5,651 bases of DNA from a bacterium. GTDB lineage: Bacteria > Babelota > Babeliae > Babelales > CAIQNR01. The stretch is taken from assembly GCA_947502805.1 (NCBI GenBank), contig CANNBR010000055.1, positions 1 to 5,651 of the forward strand, given 5' to 3'. The notes beneath the pieces were generated by a model. The model ran no database searches, was not told the origin of the DNA, and was given only the letters and a program-made list of their open reading frames with translations. The position numbers were made by a program, and so were the translations under genes. Position 1 is the first letter of the stretch. Every line of letters begins with the position of its first letter. Positions 5,646-5,651 of this stretch are shown here, one piece after another.

Positions 5646-5651
5646 TTATTA

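Overview
The window looks like a compact piece of chromosome from a low-GC, Gram-negative bacterium. The outer membrane is implied by the C-terminal end of an Omp85/BamA-type beta-barrel protein at the left edge. Small overlapping genes and a dedicated polyamine importer would fit a streamlined or host-associated lineage. Candidatus Dependentiae (TM6) is one possibility that comes to mind, but this is a weak guess from style and gene content, and nothing in the window proves it. TGA and TAG both act as stops, so the standard bacterial code fits.

Layout: (1) 1-603 (+), the 3' part of an Omp85-family gene whose start lies outside the window. (2) 604-679, a 76-base spacer with a perfect 18-bp palindrome, a sigma70-type promoter whose -35 box lies in the right half of that palindrome, and a ribosome binding site. 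(3) 680-5163 (+), a tightly packed five-gene operon: an unrecognised six-helix, histidine-rich membrane protein, then potA, potB, potC and potD. The junctions are a TGATG stop/start overlap, a 9-base gap, an 11-base overlap and a 7-base overlap, so the genes are almost certainly co-transcribed and translationally coupled. (4) 5164-5197, hairpins that probably end the operon. (5) 5198-5551 (-), a convergent gene for a small, secreted, methionine-rich protein with a CxxC motif. It has a roughly 80-base leader with possible RNA structure and a -10 box near the right edge.

How it works together: PotA is the ATPase, PotB and PotC form the inner-membrane channel, and PotD is the external binding protein of a spermidine/putrescine-type ABC importer. 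The least ordinary parts are the first operon gene, which carries three His/Cys/Asp motifs that each occur twice (an internally duplicated 3+3 helix protein of no family I recognise), and PotD, whose ligand pocket seems to lack several residues known from the E. coli protein and which has a membrane-anchor-like N-terminus without a lipobox. The small Met-rich protein at the end also has no assigned family. There is no tRNA, rRNA, CRISPR array or insertion sequence, and no gene-free stretch longer than about 100 bases.
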